Of a stretch of 10,101 nucleotides of DNA, positions 1 to 6,876 are shown piece after piece. This DNA comes from Moraxellaceae bacterium (GTDB taxonomy: Bacteria; Pseudomonadota; Gammaproteobacteria; Pseudomonadales; Moraxellaceae). A program made the translations under genes and the position numbers. Every line of letters begins with the position of its first letter. Position 1 is the first letter of the stretch. The stretch covers positions 1 through 10,101 of the forward strand of contig JACMMY010000012.1 in assembly GCA_014378805.1 (NCBI GenBank). Reading direction: 5' to 3'. The notes beneath the pieces are model-generated. The model saw only the letters and a list, made by a program, of their open reading frames with translations, was not told the origin of the DNA and made no database searches.

Positions 1-481
1 CAAAAAAACATAATTGTCGCTCAACGGCTTGTTTAAATGCAGCTGAACCGACTTTGCCTTCACGTAACAAAATCGGTAAAAAACCCTCTCCAATACTGAG
101 TTGCTCCATAAAAACTTCGATCGATGTCTGCACCACGCTCCGCTCATTGGATGCACGTTGCCGCGCTTCGCTGAGCACTTGGCGCAACGATGTACCAGCT
201 AATTCAATTAACGAAACGGCTAACTCATCGATGTCGCGGAAGTGACGATAGAAGCTGTTTGGCGCAATGCCGGCCTCTCTCGCAACTTCACGTAAGCTTA
301 ATGTAGAAATGCTACGGTGAGGTCCAACCAGCTTTAAAGCCGCAGTAATCAGCTCTTCACTGGAAATCACTGCCTTACGGCCTTGTGGAACGCGCTGATT
401 TTGCACAGGCAGATTTTGCAAAGAAAGGTCTTCTTGCATGTGAGCAGCTGATTCAGTGATGGGTAGTGCAGGATTCAGCAT
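1..481 (-). CDS. TetR-family transcriptional repressor (FabR/DesT-like), 3' end outside window
   Basis: This is the N-terminal 160 residues of a TetR-type regulator, read on the minus strand from ATG at 481-479 and cut by the window edge. A helix-turn-helix lies at about residues 61-81 (LSLREVAREAGIAPNSFYRH), inside the usual N-terminal TetR DNA-binding domain (about 40-92). The ligand-binding helical domain starts near residue 95 and is incomplete. About 38 residues precede the domain, which is long for the family; Met15 (439-437) is an alternative start, and neither start has a strong ribosome binding site. The gene diverges from a reductase-desaturase operon across a perfect palindrome. 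This is the arrangement of DesT (PA4890) with its desaturase and reductase genes in Pseudomonas aeruginosa, where DesT senses the saturated to unsaturated acyl-CoA ratio. FabR of enterobacteria is a related alternative. Family assignment is firm; the acyl-CoA ligand is inferred from context. Confidence 0.9.
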   Translation of the reverse strand, partial: MLNPALPITESAAHMQEDLSLQNLPVQNQRVPQGRKAVISSEELITAALKLVGPHRSISTLSLREVAREAGIAPNSFYRHFRDIDELAVSLIELAGTSLRQVLSEARQRASNERSVVQTSIEVFMEQLSIGEGFLPILLREGKVGSAAFKQAVERQLCFF

Positions 482-516
482 ATTTGGATCAACTGTTCGT
501 CAATAAAGCATGGTTC

Positions 517-546
517 ATTATAAAGAGAGTTGTGACAAAAGGTAAA
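517..546 (-). promoter_or_regulatory. Probable promoter of the TetR gene
   Basis: On the minus strand there is a perfect TATAAT at 522-517, 35 bases upstream of the TetR start codon. The -35 is poor: TTACCT (545-540, 17-base spacer) or TTTACC (546-541, 18-base spacer), each 4 of 6 matches. That -35 lies on the outermost GTAAAG box (542-547) of the operator, which would allow autorepression. Confidence 0.5.
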
Positions 547-583
547 GTTACTTTACACTTGTCTGCACAAGTGTAAAGTAACT
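542..583. promoter_or_regulatory. Operator palindrome in the divergent TetR / reductase-desaturase control region
   Basis: A perfect inverted repeat with 17-base arms (AGTTACTTTACACTTGT at 546-562 and its exact complement at 567-583) surrounds the 4-base centre CTGC. A second, overlapping palindrome GTAAAGT-T-ACTTTAC sits at 542-556. Together they give three GTAAAG boxes: 542-547 (plus), 551-556 (minus) and 573-578 (plus). TetR proteins bind such palindromes as one or two dimers, and FabR and DesT operators are also palindromes between desaturation genes and the regulator. The repeat covers the likely -35 regions in both directions, so one bound repressor could silence both. It could also fold as a hairpin, but no T-tract follows the arm. 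Confidence 0.8.
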
Positions 584-600
584 ATCAATCAAACGATAAT
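559..600 (+). promoter_or_regulatory. Possible promoter of the reductase-desaturase operon
   Basis: Two weak solutions exist. One is TTGTCT (559-564) and TATCAA (583-588) with an 18-base spacer, lying right on the operator centre. The other is GATAAT (595-600) with TGTAAA (572-577) at a 17-base spacer, over the third GTAAAG box. The second would start transcription at about 607, leaving almost no leader before ATG 609. In either case the operator covers the -35. Confidence 0.4.
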
Positions 601-608
601 CAGATCAA

Positions 609-1727
609 ATGTGGGGACATGCATTGAACAATCCTTTTATCCAAAACGCACCACTACAGACCCTCGTCCAATCGGTTTTTTCACCAACCGCTTTCGACTT
701 TTGGGTCAGTCATCTTAATCCAACATGGTCATGGCAGCGACCACTCGCTCGCATTGTCGCTCGTCAGATAGCATCTCAAGATTGTGTCACTTTAACATTA
801 AAACCAAATCGACACGCTCAGCCATTTTTGGCTGGTCAACATATTAATATCACAGCAGAAATCAACGGCGCACGCTTCACACGTAGTTATAGCCCAAGCA
901 TGGTTCCAAACCAAGCAAATGTCTTTACCATCACCGTTAAACGGATGAGCGGCGGTAAATTCAGCAATTGGTTACACGAACACGCCAAAATTGGTGATGT
1001 GCTCGAACTCGGCGCGCCGTTTGGTGAAATGACGTTATCCAATGTTTATCAAAAACACGTCTTTTTAGCTGCGGGTAGTGGCATCACGCCTTTTCTAAGC
1101 CTCATCCATGAATGGGTGGCACAAGGTGCGTTGGGTGAAGTGACATTAATTTATTGGGCAAAAACCCAAACCGAATTGTGCTTTGTTGAAGCATTTTCAG
1201 CACTGACTCAGAAATACTCAAACTTGCACGTTTATTACGCGTTAACACAAGAACAAACGCCTCAAAACTTTCAGACGCCCAATCACTTTATTTATGAGCG
1301 GATCAATCAGTCGTTGCTGGATACACTTGTTCCTGATTTAAATCAGCGTGTTGTGTATTCCTGCGGTCCAGCAGCATTTGTTGAGCAAGCGCGCAGACTG
1401 ACGCAAGAACAGGCGAAAGATTTTTATGGCGAAGCGTTTGGCCTTCCACTCATCACCCATGACAGCACTGAACAGGTCAATATTCATCTGACCAAAAGCA
1501 ACCGCACTATTCGCGTGGCCAGCGGTGAACCTTTATTGGCGGCGCTCGAGGCACAGGGCCTAAAACCAGAATCAGGCTGCCGCATGGGCATTTGCAATAC
1601 CTGTGTGTGTACCAAACAAGCAGGCACGACCGAACACATATTGACCCAAGAACGCGACACTGAGGCAGGTTCGAGCGTCCGTATCTGCATCAGCAGCGCG
1701 CGCTCCGACCTGACGCTCGATCTGTAA
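609..1727 (+). CDS. Ferredoxin-type oxidoreductase (FAD, NAD(P)H and 2Fe-2S domains), electron donor to the desaturase
   Basis: A 372-residue three-domain electron-transfer protein. The FAD-binding beta-barrel (about 45-145) carries the R-x-Y-S flavin motif at 92-95. The NAD(P)-binding domain (about 148-275) has a glycine-rich AAGSGITPF at 154-162 and CGP at 252-254. A C-terminal plant-type ferredoxin domain (about 288-372) has cluster ligands Cys324, Cys329, Cys332 and Cys360 (C-x4-C-x2-C-x27-C). Electrons would run NAD(P)H to FAD to 2Fe-2S to the acyl desaturase encoded 43 bases downstream; P. aeruginosa PA4889 pairs with DesB in the same way. The start is uncertain: ATG 609 has no visible Shine-Dalgarno, whereas the in-frame TTG at 624 has GGGGA (613-617) six bases upstream, giving 367 residues. 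Architecture and partner are strongly supported; the preference for NADH or NADPH cannot be read. Confidence 0.93.
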   Translation: MWGHALNNPFIQNAPLQTLVQSVFSPTAFDFWVSHLNPTWSWQRPLARIVARQIASQDCVTLTLKPNRHAQPFLAGQHINITAEINGARFTRSYSPSMVPNQANVFTITVKRMSGGKFSNWLHEHAKIGDVLELGAPFGEMTLSNVYQKHVFLAAGSGITPFLSLIHEWVAQGALGEVTLIYWAKTQTELCFVEAFSALTQKYSNLHVYYALTQEQTPQNFQTPNHFIYERINQSLLDTLVPDLNQRVVYSCGPAAFVEQARRLTQEQAKDFYGEAFGLPLITHDSTEQVNIHLTKSNRTIRVASGEPLLAALEAQGLKPESGCRMGICNTCVCTKQAGTTEHILTQERDTEAGSSVRICISSARSDLTLDL

Positions 1728-1770
1728 AAAACTCATTCTTATTAATACTTTAAATTAGAGAAAATTCAAG

Positions 1771-2874
1771 ATGAATACATCCTTAAGTAGAAGTTTGAAC
1801 GCAGAAGAACTTAACCAATTCGCTGCCGAAATTGATGCTTTACGTGCTGGCGCGGTTGCTGATCTCGGTGAGCAAGATGCGACCTATATCCGTAAAATTG
1901 TCAAAGCAGTCCGTTATACCAACGCCGCAGGTCGTGGCTTGCTAATGGCGAGTTTCTTTCCGCCAGCGTGGGTCGCAGGAACAGCGCTGCTCGGTGCGTC
2001 AAAAATTCTAGAAAACATGGAACTTGGACATAACGTCATGCACGGTCAATATGACTGGATGGGCGATCCGACGCTCAACGGTAAGACCTTTGAATGGGAT
2101 ATTGTTGGTACCAGCGATCATTGGCGTAAAACCCATAACTACATGCACCACACCTATACCAATATCAAAGGCATGGATGACGATCTCGGCTACGGCGTGA
2201 TTCGCTTATTTCCTGAACAACGCTGGAAACCATTTTTTCTCGGTCAGCCATTGTACGCAGTGATTTTTGCCTTGTTGTTTCAATGGGGTGTAGCCATCCA
2301 AGAATTGCGCTTGGGCATGTTGTTTAATGGCAAAAAAACCAAGGAAGAATTTAAAGTCGAATTTGAGCCGACCAAACGAAAAATGACCCGTCAATTGATT
2401 AAGGATTATGTGTTCTTTCCATTGATCGCGGGTCCCATGTTTTTGCCTGTTTTTGTGGGGAATTTTGTGGCGAATGGAATCCGTAATGTGTGGACGTTTT
2501 CGATTATTTTTTGTGGTCACTTTACCCAAGATGCTGAAATTTTTCCGAAATCAGTACTAAAAGATGAGAGTCGTGGACATTGGTACATGCGCCAAATTCG
2601 TGGTTCGTCGAATTTGACAGGCGGTAAGCTGTTTAACATTATGTCGGGTAATCTCAGTCATCAAATCGAACATCATCTGTTTCCAGATATTCCTGCATGG
2701 CGTTATGAAGGGCTCTCGGTTGGCGTGAAAGAAATTTGCCAGCGTTATGGTCAACATTACAATGAAGGCTCGTTTGTCCGTCAGTTGTCTCAAGTGGGCT
2801 GGCGAATCCTGCGCCATGCACTCCCATCCAAAGGCAAGCGTCTTGAATTAATGAGTCAACCTGCTGTGGTTTAG
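1771..2874 (+). CDS. Membrane fatty acid desaturase (acyl-CoA or acyl-lipid, probably delta-9)
   Basis: A 367-residue integral membrane di-iron desaturase that would insert a cis double bond into long acyl chains using O2 and two electrons. All three histidine boxes are present: H87-x3-H91 (GHNVMHGQY), H122-x3-HH127 (HNYMHH) and H297-QIE-HH302 (HQIEHH). Hydrophobic stretches at about 58-78, 157-176, 212-234 and 238-249 fit the usual two membrane hairpins with the boxes on the cytoplasmic face. The length is typical of the bacterial DesB/DesC-like branch. It follows the reductase by 43 bases with no terminator between, so the two are probably one transcript under the divergent TetR repressor. 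GAGA about 11 bases before ATG is a weak ribosome binding site. Membership in the desaturase family is certain; regiospecificity and whether the substrate is acyl-CoA or phospholipid are inferred. Confidence 0.95.
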   Translation: MNTSLSRSLNAEELNQFAAEIDALRAGAVADLGEQDATYIRKIVKAVRYTNAAGRGLLMASFFPPAWVAGTALLGASKILENMELGHNVMHGQYDWMGDPTLNGKTFEWDIVGTSDHWRKTHNYMHHTYTNIKGMDDDLGYGVIRLFPEQRWKPFFLGQPLYAVIFALLFQWGVAIQELRLGMLFNGKKTKEEFKVEFEPTKRKMTRQLIKDYVFFPLIAGPMFLPVFVGNFVANGIRNVWTFSIIFCGHFTQDAEIFPKSVLKDESRGHWYMRQIRGSSNLTGGKLFNIMSGNLSHQIEHHLFPDIPAWRYEGLSVGVKEICQRYGQHYNEGSFVRQLSQVGWRILRHALPSKGKRLELMSQPAVV

Positions 2875-2921
2875 ATTCTTTTGACGTTTTGCCATCTTGT
2901 GTCTTTTTTCTGCACCGTTCA

Positions 2922-2957
2922 ACAGGCTCAACGCGCAATGCAGTTCACTGAGCCTGT
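2922..2957. repeat. REP-like extragenic palindrome
   Basis: Perfect 9-base arms ACAGGCTCA (2922-2930) and TGAGCCTGT (2949-2957) are separated by 18 bases. The sequence resembles the widespread bacterial extragenic palindrome with the core TTCACTGAGCCTGTCGA, visible here at 2944-2960. It lies 47 bases after the desaturase stop and might protect the 3' end of that transcript. Identity as a dispersed family is from memory of such repeats; only one copy is visible here. Confidence 0.6.
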
Positions 2958-2960
2958 CGA

Positions 2961-3038
2961 CGTCCGCAGGAATATCACTTGGACGACTTTCACGGCGAAA
3001 CGATTACAGAATTCAACAAAGCACTCATCAAAAAATAG
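2961..3038 (+). pseudogene. Possible C-terminal remnant of an unidentified gene
   Basis: The plus-strand frame through CAC at 2976 reads RPQEYHLDDFHGETITEF and then NKALIKK, followed by TAG at 3036-3038 inside the terminator stem. Its composition is protein-like, with a plausible charged amphipathic tail. An in-frame TGA at 2949, within the REP-like repeat, closes it upstream, and there is no start codon. It may be the tail of a gene whose body was lost, perhaps when the repeat arrived. I do not recognise the family, and with under 30 codons chance is a real possibility. Confidence 0.25.
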
Positions 3039-3069
3039 CCCATTTCGACTCCGCTCAATGGGCTATTTT
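3032..3069. terminator. Bidirectional intrinsic terminator between desaturase and DUF4442 gene
   Basis: A 13-base perfect stem (AAAATAGCCCATT at 3032-3044 with AATGGGCTATTTT at 3057-3069) has a 12-base loop. On the plus strand it runs into TTTTGTTTTT. On the minus strand it ends in a run of six T. It lies between convergent genes and is four bases from the stop codon of the minus-strand gene. The loop and right arm contain TCGACTCCGCTCAATG, which resembles a second REP-type element. Confidence 0.85.
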
Positions 3070-3073
3070 GTTT

Positions 3074-3565
3074 TTAGATTCGTACAAATGACTTCTTCGG
3101 AGTCACCCACATCGCAATTTTTGCTCGAAACACCAGTTCGCCCACTGTATTAAAGACCTCAACCTGCGCTGGAAACTCGCTGGGTTTTGATAAATCTAAC
3201 GCTGCGAGTGGCGTACCAATCGCCTTTAAATCGGTATCAGCTTTCTTAAGGTACTCAACCGTCATTCCTTTCGGAATCCAACGATGGGTCGTTGGCACAG
3301 TCGCATCGGTCATCAATCCACCCGCCAGCTCTGCCATATTACACATTGCAATTGCATGGACGATACCGAGATGATTTCTGACCGCACGATGATTGCTCAT
3401 CAAAACTTCACAATAATTTGGGTTGAGTTCATTGACGAGTGGACTGATCGAACTAAAAAAAGGAGCCTTTAAACAAACCATTTTGGAGAATAATACTTTG
3501 CCCTTCGGAATGACACTCATTGCCGCATATAACGATACATAAGATGGGATTTGAAATTTAGCCAT
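3074..3565 (-). CDS. DUF4442 hotdog-fold protein, putative acyl-thioesterase
   Basis: A 163-residue cytoplasmic protein matching the DUF4442 family in length and in its core (RNHLGIVHAIAMCNMAELAG, residues 63-82, then RWIPKGMTVEYLKKA at 95-109). The family belongs to the hotdog-fold superfamily with PaaI- and YiiD-type thioesterases. Asn64, His65, Gly67 and His70 at the head of the central helix and Glu79 within it occupy the place where hotdog enzymes keep their active site. The likely reaction is hydrolysis of an acyl-CoA or related thioester, but no DUF4442 substrate can be read from sequence. It appears to be a single gene, transcribed towards the desaturase and ending at the shared terminator. 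AGCGAAG just before ATG is a modest ribosome binding site. Its place between desaturation and beta-oxidation genes fits a lipid role. Confidence 0.82.
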   Translation of the reverse strand: MAKFQIPSYVSLYAAMSVIPKGKVLFSKMVCLKAPFFSSISPLVNELNPNYCEVLMSNHRAVRNHLGIVHAIAMCNMAELAGGLMTDATVPTTHRWIPKGMTVEYLKKADTDLKAIGTPLAALDLSKPSEFPAQVEVFNTVGELVFRAKIAMWVTPKKSFVRI

Positions 3566-3877
3566 AGCTTCGCTCTTAAATTAAATATCAATAAATCCAG
3601 TCAAAACCGAAAGCATTTTGTATCATATTGATCGGTATTGAATACTCATCAACGCTCACCAAAACGATGACTTTCCACACCAGAAGCATAACTGAAAACC
3701 AAGGCATAACAGCGTAAAACGTCATAGAACTCACAGAATAAACTTACAATATAAAGTCACTGACTCTTCAAATTCACTTGAGAAAAAAAACAATTGGGTT
3801 ATTTTTAAACAGGCTATTTTTATCAAACAAAAATTCATCACTGGCTGTATTTTTTTAATTTCCCTAGTCGGATTAAT
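3566..3877. other. Divergent intergenic region between DUF4442 and cyclase genes
   Basis: These 312 AT-rich bases separate two divergently transcribed genes, so both promoters should lie here. On the minus strand TTGACT at 3604-3599 is a 5 of 6 match to a -35, but no matching -10 lies at the right distance. I see no clear operator, hairpin or small gene. The frame upstream of the cyclase ATG is open back to 3809 but offers no ATG. Confidence 0.5.
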
Positions 3878-5024
3878 ATGTACATTGATCACCTAGTTTC
3901 AAAAATTGGAATCATTCTAGAATCGTCGCCTGTTCAAAAATCGATGATTATTCCTTACTTTATCTTGTTTGTATTTACTCAATATTTGTTTTTCGATGCC
4001 TATTGGATGATTAGACCGTCACCCTATATCAACGGAACGCTAATCGAAAAAATTCTTCCGTTTAAAATTGTCTGTATGGTGATCGCACTCGTCATGCTGG
4101 CGTTAAAGAACCAATTAGAGGCATCAAGCCGCGGACAGCACGTCGTCCCCTATATTTTTACATCTTTCTACTTAATTAGCCCGATGGTATTGGGCCTTAT
4201 TGGACATTTATCGCTGCTTGCAGAAATGGTCATGGCAGCAGCACCATTATTTACGATGATCTTATTTAAGGATCGTGTGACTGTTTTATTATTAATTTTA
4301 GGAGCCATCAGTTTTTTATTCAGTTGTCTTTTGTATATTGAGAATATCGTTCCCTATGCGCCATTATTTATATTTGATGCCATACCCGATCAACGAGCAA
4401 AAGTATTCTATTCCTATTGCACCTTATTTCTAACCATTCCGCATTATTTTAGTTTTATCGCGGCTACTTATTTAATCGTAAAATACTGGCGGTCGAGAGA
4501 AGAAAACTATCGACAATTAAGCGTGACCGATAACTTGATGGAAATGGCAAACCGTCGAGGAATTAGCGCATATTTGGCGCAGGAAAAATCACAGCAGCAT
4601 GAGTCGCAACCACTTTCTATTATTTTAGCGGATATCGACTTTTTTAAGAATGTGAATGACACCTTCGGTCATGCGGCTGGCGATATAGTCCTGCGTCACA
4701 TTGGTGCAAGTATCAATGCATCACTCCGCGATTCAGATCAAGTGGGTCGATATGGTGGGGAAGAATTTCTAATCGTTCTACCCAACACCAGCTTAGAAAG
4801 TGCCCGACAAATTGCCGAACGCTGCCGACTCATCATTGAAAAAGAAGTGATTCTTATTCGAGAAGATCAACCCATACGTGTGAAAGAGCTTCGGGGTGTA
4901 CTGCTCCACAAATCGTGACGAAGATATTTTTGCAATGATTCATCTTGCTGATATGCAGTTGTATCGTGCAAAAGAAGGGGGCAGAAACCGCGTATCGACA
5001 CAGGACGATCTTCTGGTCGCGTAA
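3878..5024 (+). pseudogene. Membrane diguanylate cyclase (GGDEF), frameshifted near 4886
   Basis: The N-terminal part has six hydrophobic segments (about residues 25-43, 62-78, 89-106, 112-130, 133-155, 180-202), then a short linker and a GGDEF domain from about 213. Visible landmarks are DIDFFKNVNDTFGHAAGD (252-269, metal and substrate region), the active-site loop GGEEF (293-297), and an RxxD inhibitory site (Arg284-Asp287) five residues before it. The frame then changes: translation from 3878 ends at TGA 4916-4918 (346 residues), whereas the correct domain ending (SFGVYCSTNRDEDIF, then LADMQLYRAKEGGRNRV) continues in another frame from 4887 to TAA 5022-5024. Loss of two bases at about 4886 explains it; the repaired protein would be about 382 residues. 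An intact enzyme would make cyclic di-GMP in response to a membrane signal. As written, the last strand and helix are missing, so activity is doubtful. A sequencing error is possible. Confidence 0.85.
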
Positions 5025-5031
5025 TACGTTT

Positions 5032-5057
5032 TGGCACGACTTTATCACGTCTTGCCA
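5032..5057. terminator. Possible hairpin between convergent cyclase and ligase genes
   Basis: TGGCACGAC (5032-5040) pairs with GTCTTGCCA (5049-5057) at 8 of 9 positions around an 8-base loop, in the 44-base gap between two convergent reading frames. Its position suits a bidirectional transcription stop, but no T-run follows on either strand. Confidence 0.35.
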
Positions 5058-5068
5058 CATATCTGACC

Positions 5069-6790
5069 CTACTCCCAAACGACGAGCTGATTCAGTTGAC
5101 TCCACGCGTCTAACTGATCGACATAGTTCGCTTCGATCACATGCCGTTTAATCTTCAGCGTTGGTGTCAGGAACCCATTCTTAACCGTCCACGGATTGTT
5201 GATGACGACTAAGCAGTCGAGTGTTTCATGTGATTCCAACTCAGCATTGGTCTGTTTCAATAGCGCTTTTAAGTCTATTTCAATTTTCTGGCGATCACTC
5301 GCCTTGAGTGAATTCGGATCGCTATTTGACAACATGACCAGTGCAATCGGCTGGGTCAATCCAGCGCCACAAACACACACTGCGCTGATCAACGTATGTC
5401 GACCCAGCCTGCGTTCAATGGGCAGCGGCGCAACATATTTACCTTTTGAGGTCTTAAAAATATCCTTTACACGACCAGTAATTGTCAAGCGACCTTGCGC
5501 GTCCTGTACGCCTTTATCACCCGTCCGCAAGAACCCATCACTGGTGATACTTTCTGCAGTCAGTTTTTGATTCTTAAAATAACCCAACATCATGGCTGGG
5601 CTTTTGACCAGTATCTCACCTGTCGTGTCGATTCTACATTCAACACCTGGATAGGGCTGACCCACATCTAGACCCAAAGGCTCATAGGATCGCGTACCAT
5701 GTGAATAGCCAAAATTTTCAGTCATGCCATAGGCTTCATTGAGCTCTAAACCGAGACTGCGATACCATGCAATGATGTGTGCTGGCATTGGCGCTGATGC
5801 CGTAAACGCGACCCGAACTTGATCCAGTCCGAGTTCGGTGAGTATTGTATTTTTGGCAAATTGATCAATTTTGGGCAGTTTAAAAATAAAACTCTGTGCA
5901 ATCAAAGGCACGCGTTTAAGGATATCGAGATAAAACTTGATCCATAATCGCGGCACAGCAAGGAATATCGTCGGTCTTGCACGATGAATATCGTCGAGAA
6001 AGCTTTCTTTTGAACCCACAAAATAGAGATTAGAACCATAATACAGTGAAGACGCTTCAATAAAAATCCGTTCTGCAACATGCGCAAGGGGTAAATGCGA
6101 GAGCAACCGATCTTCTGTATTAAAGGAAAAAAACGAATTCAGCGCCGCGCCGGGTGCCATCATCGACGCAAAACTATGCATGATGCCTTTGGGTAAACCC
6201 GTACTACCCGAGGTATAGATAATACTGGCGAGTTCCGTCGGATCAGGCAAAACCACCTCTTCCAATGGTGACACTGAACGAATCAAATCATCCCACTGCG
6301 GCGCGCCTTGATACTCTGGCGACAGTGGCAAGCGAATACACGGTAAGTTCTCTGGAATCACCTCCCGAACCTGATACCAGCTATCGGATTGGCCGTCGAG
6401 TTTCCCAATAAACAGCAGCTTGGCTTCACTATGAATCAGCACATGCCATGCGTTATCAACATTCAACGTGCTATAAAGTGGAACCGAAACATGACCCGCC
6501 ATCCAAATCGCTAGATCAGCCATGATCCAATGCGCGCTGTTCTTGCCATAAATGGCAATTTGGCTGCGCGGAGGCAAGTCTAAAGACTGCAAATACGCCG
6601 CCATGCGAAGAACTTGATCCGCAACTTCGTACCAAGTAAATCGGTCGATGAACCCACCTTCGATAGGTTGATTCATATATATTTTATTAGGCTGACGCTG
6701 TGCCCAATAGAGTAAACAATGCAGTTGAGTTGCTCTCGAATCACATAATCCGAGTTGTTCTAATGCGGTCATATTGATCTTACTCATCAT
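5069..6790 (-). CDS. Long-chain acyl-CoA synthetase (AMP-forming, FadD/FAA1-like)
   Basis: A 573-residue adenylate-forming enzyme that would activate a free fatty acid to acyl-AMP and then acyl-CoA. All core motifs are in order: the phosphate loop YTSGSTGLPKG (192-202), NEAYGMTEN (351-359), RTGDKG (422-427), the hinge segment ITGRVKDIFKTSKGKYV (437-453), and the C-terminal LTPTLKIKR (541-549) with the expected adenylation lysine, probably Lys546. AGHVSVPLYSTLN (98-110) points to the long-chain branch rather than acetyl-CoA synthetase. It ends 44 bases from the broken cyclase and follows the acyl-CoA dehydrogenase by 86 bases on the same strand. The start is uncertain: the first two codons are both ATG without a ribosome binding site, and Met7 (6772-6770) is preceded by GAGTAAG. 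Function as an acyl-CoA ligase is firm; chain length is inferred. Confidence 0.92.
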   Translation of the reverse strand: MMSKINMTALEQLGLCDSRATQLHCLLYWAQRQPNKIYMNQPIEGGFIDRFTWYEVADQVLRMAAYLQSLDLPPRSQIAIYGKNSAHWIMADLAIWMAGHVSVPLYSTLNVDNAWHVLIHSEAKLLFIGKLDGQSDSWYQVREVIPENLPCIRLPLSPEYQGAPQWDDLIRSVSPLEEVVLPDPTELASIIYTSGSTGLPKGIMHSFASMMAPGAALNSFFSFNTEDRLLSHLPLAHVAERIFIEASSLYYGSNLYFVGSKESFLDDIHRARPTIFLAVPRLWIKFYLDILKRVPLIAQSFIFKLPKIDQFAKNTILTELGLDQVRVAFTASAPMPAHIIAWYRSLGLELNEAYGMTENFGYSHGTRSYEPLGLDVGQPYPGVECRIDTTGEILVKSPAMMLGYFKNQKLTAESITSDGFLRTGDKGVQDAQGRLTITGRVKDIFKTSKGKYVAPLPIERRLGRHTLISAVCVCGAGLTQPIALVMLSNSDPNSLKASDRQKIEIDLKALLKQTNAELESHETLDCLVVINNPWTVKNGFLTPTLKIKRHVIEANYVDQLDAWSQLNQLVVWE

Positions 6791-6876
6791 GCATGGCTAT
6801 ATTCGTAGCTATTTCGATTTGGGCTTGCATTCAGCATTATAAACGCACTTTCACCAAAATAATGAGAAAGCCTTCG
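6791..6876 (-). promoter_or_regulatory. Dehydrogenase-ligase spacer with a possible internal promoter
   Basis: The 86-base spacer has a perfect TATAAT on the minus strand at 6841-6836, but no convincing -35 at 16-18 bases. There is no terminator hairpin, so read-through from the dehydrogenase gene is expected; a weak extra promoter for the ligase is possible. Confidence 0.25.

Noticed and set aside
54..245. 63-codon plus-strand frame at the left end
   Set aside because: It lies antisense within the well-supported TetR gene and has no domain or ribosome binding site.
2206..2529. 107-codon minus-strand frame inside the desaturase gene
   Set aside because: It is a shadow of the desaturase reading frame, with basic, low-complexity content and no recognisable features.
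2881..3153. 90-codon plus-strand frame after the desaturase
   Set aside because: It runs through both palindromes, the terminator and the end of the DUF4442 gene, and its translation is not protein-like; only the different-frame fragment at 2961-3038 looks coding.
4854..5151. Short frames around the cyclase-ligase junction on both strands
   Set aside because: They overlap the frameshifted GGDEF C-terminus and the ligase 3' end. The sequence there is explained by those two genes.
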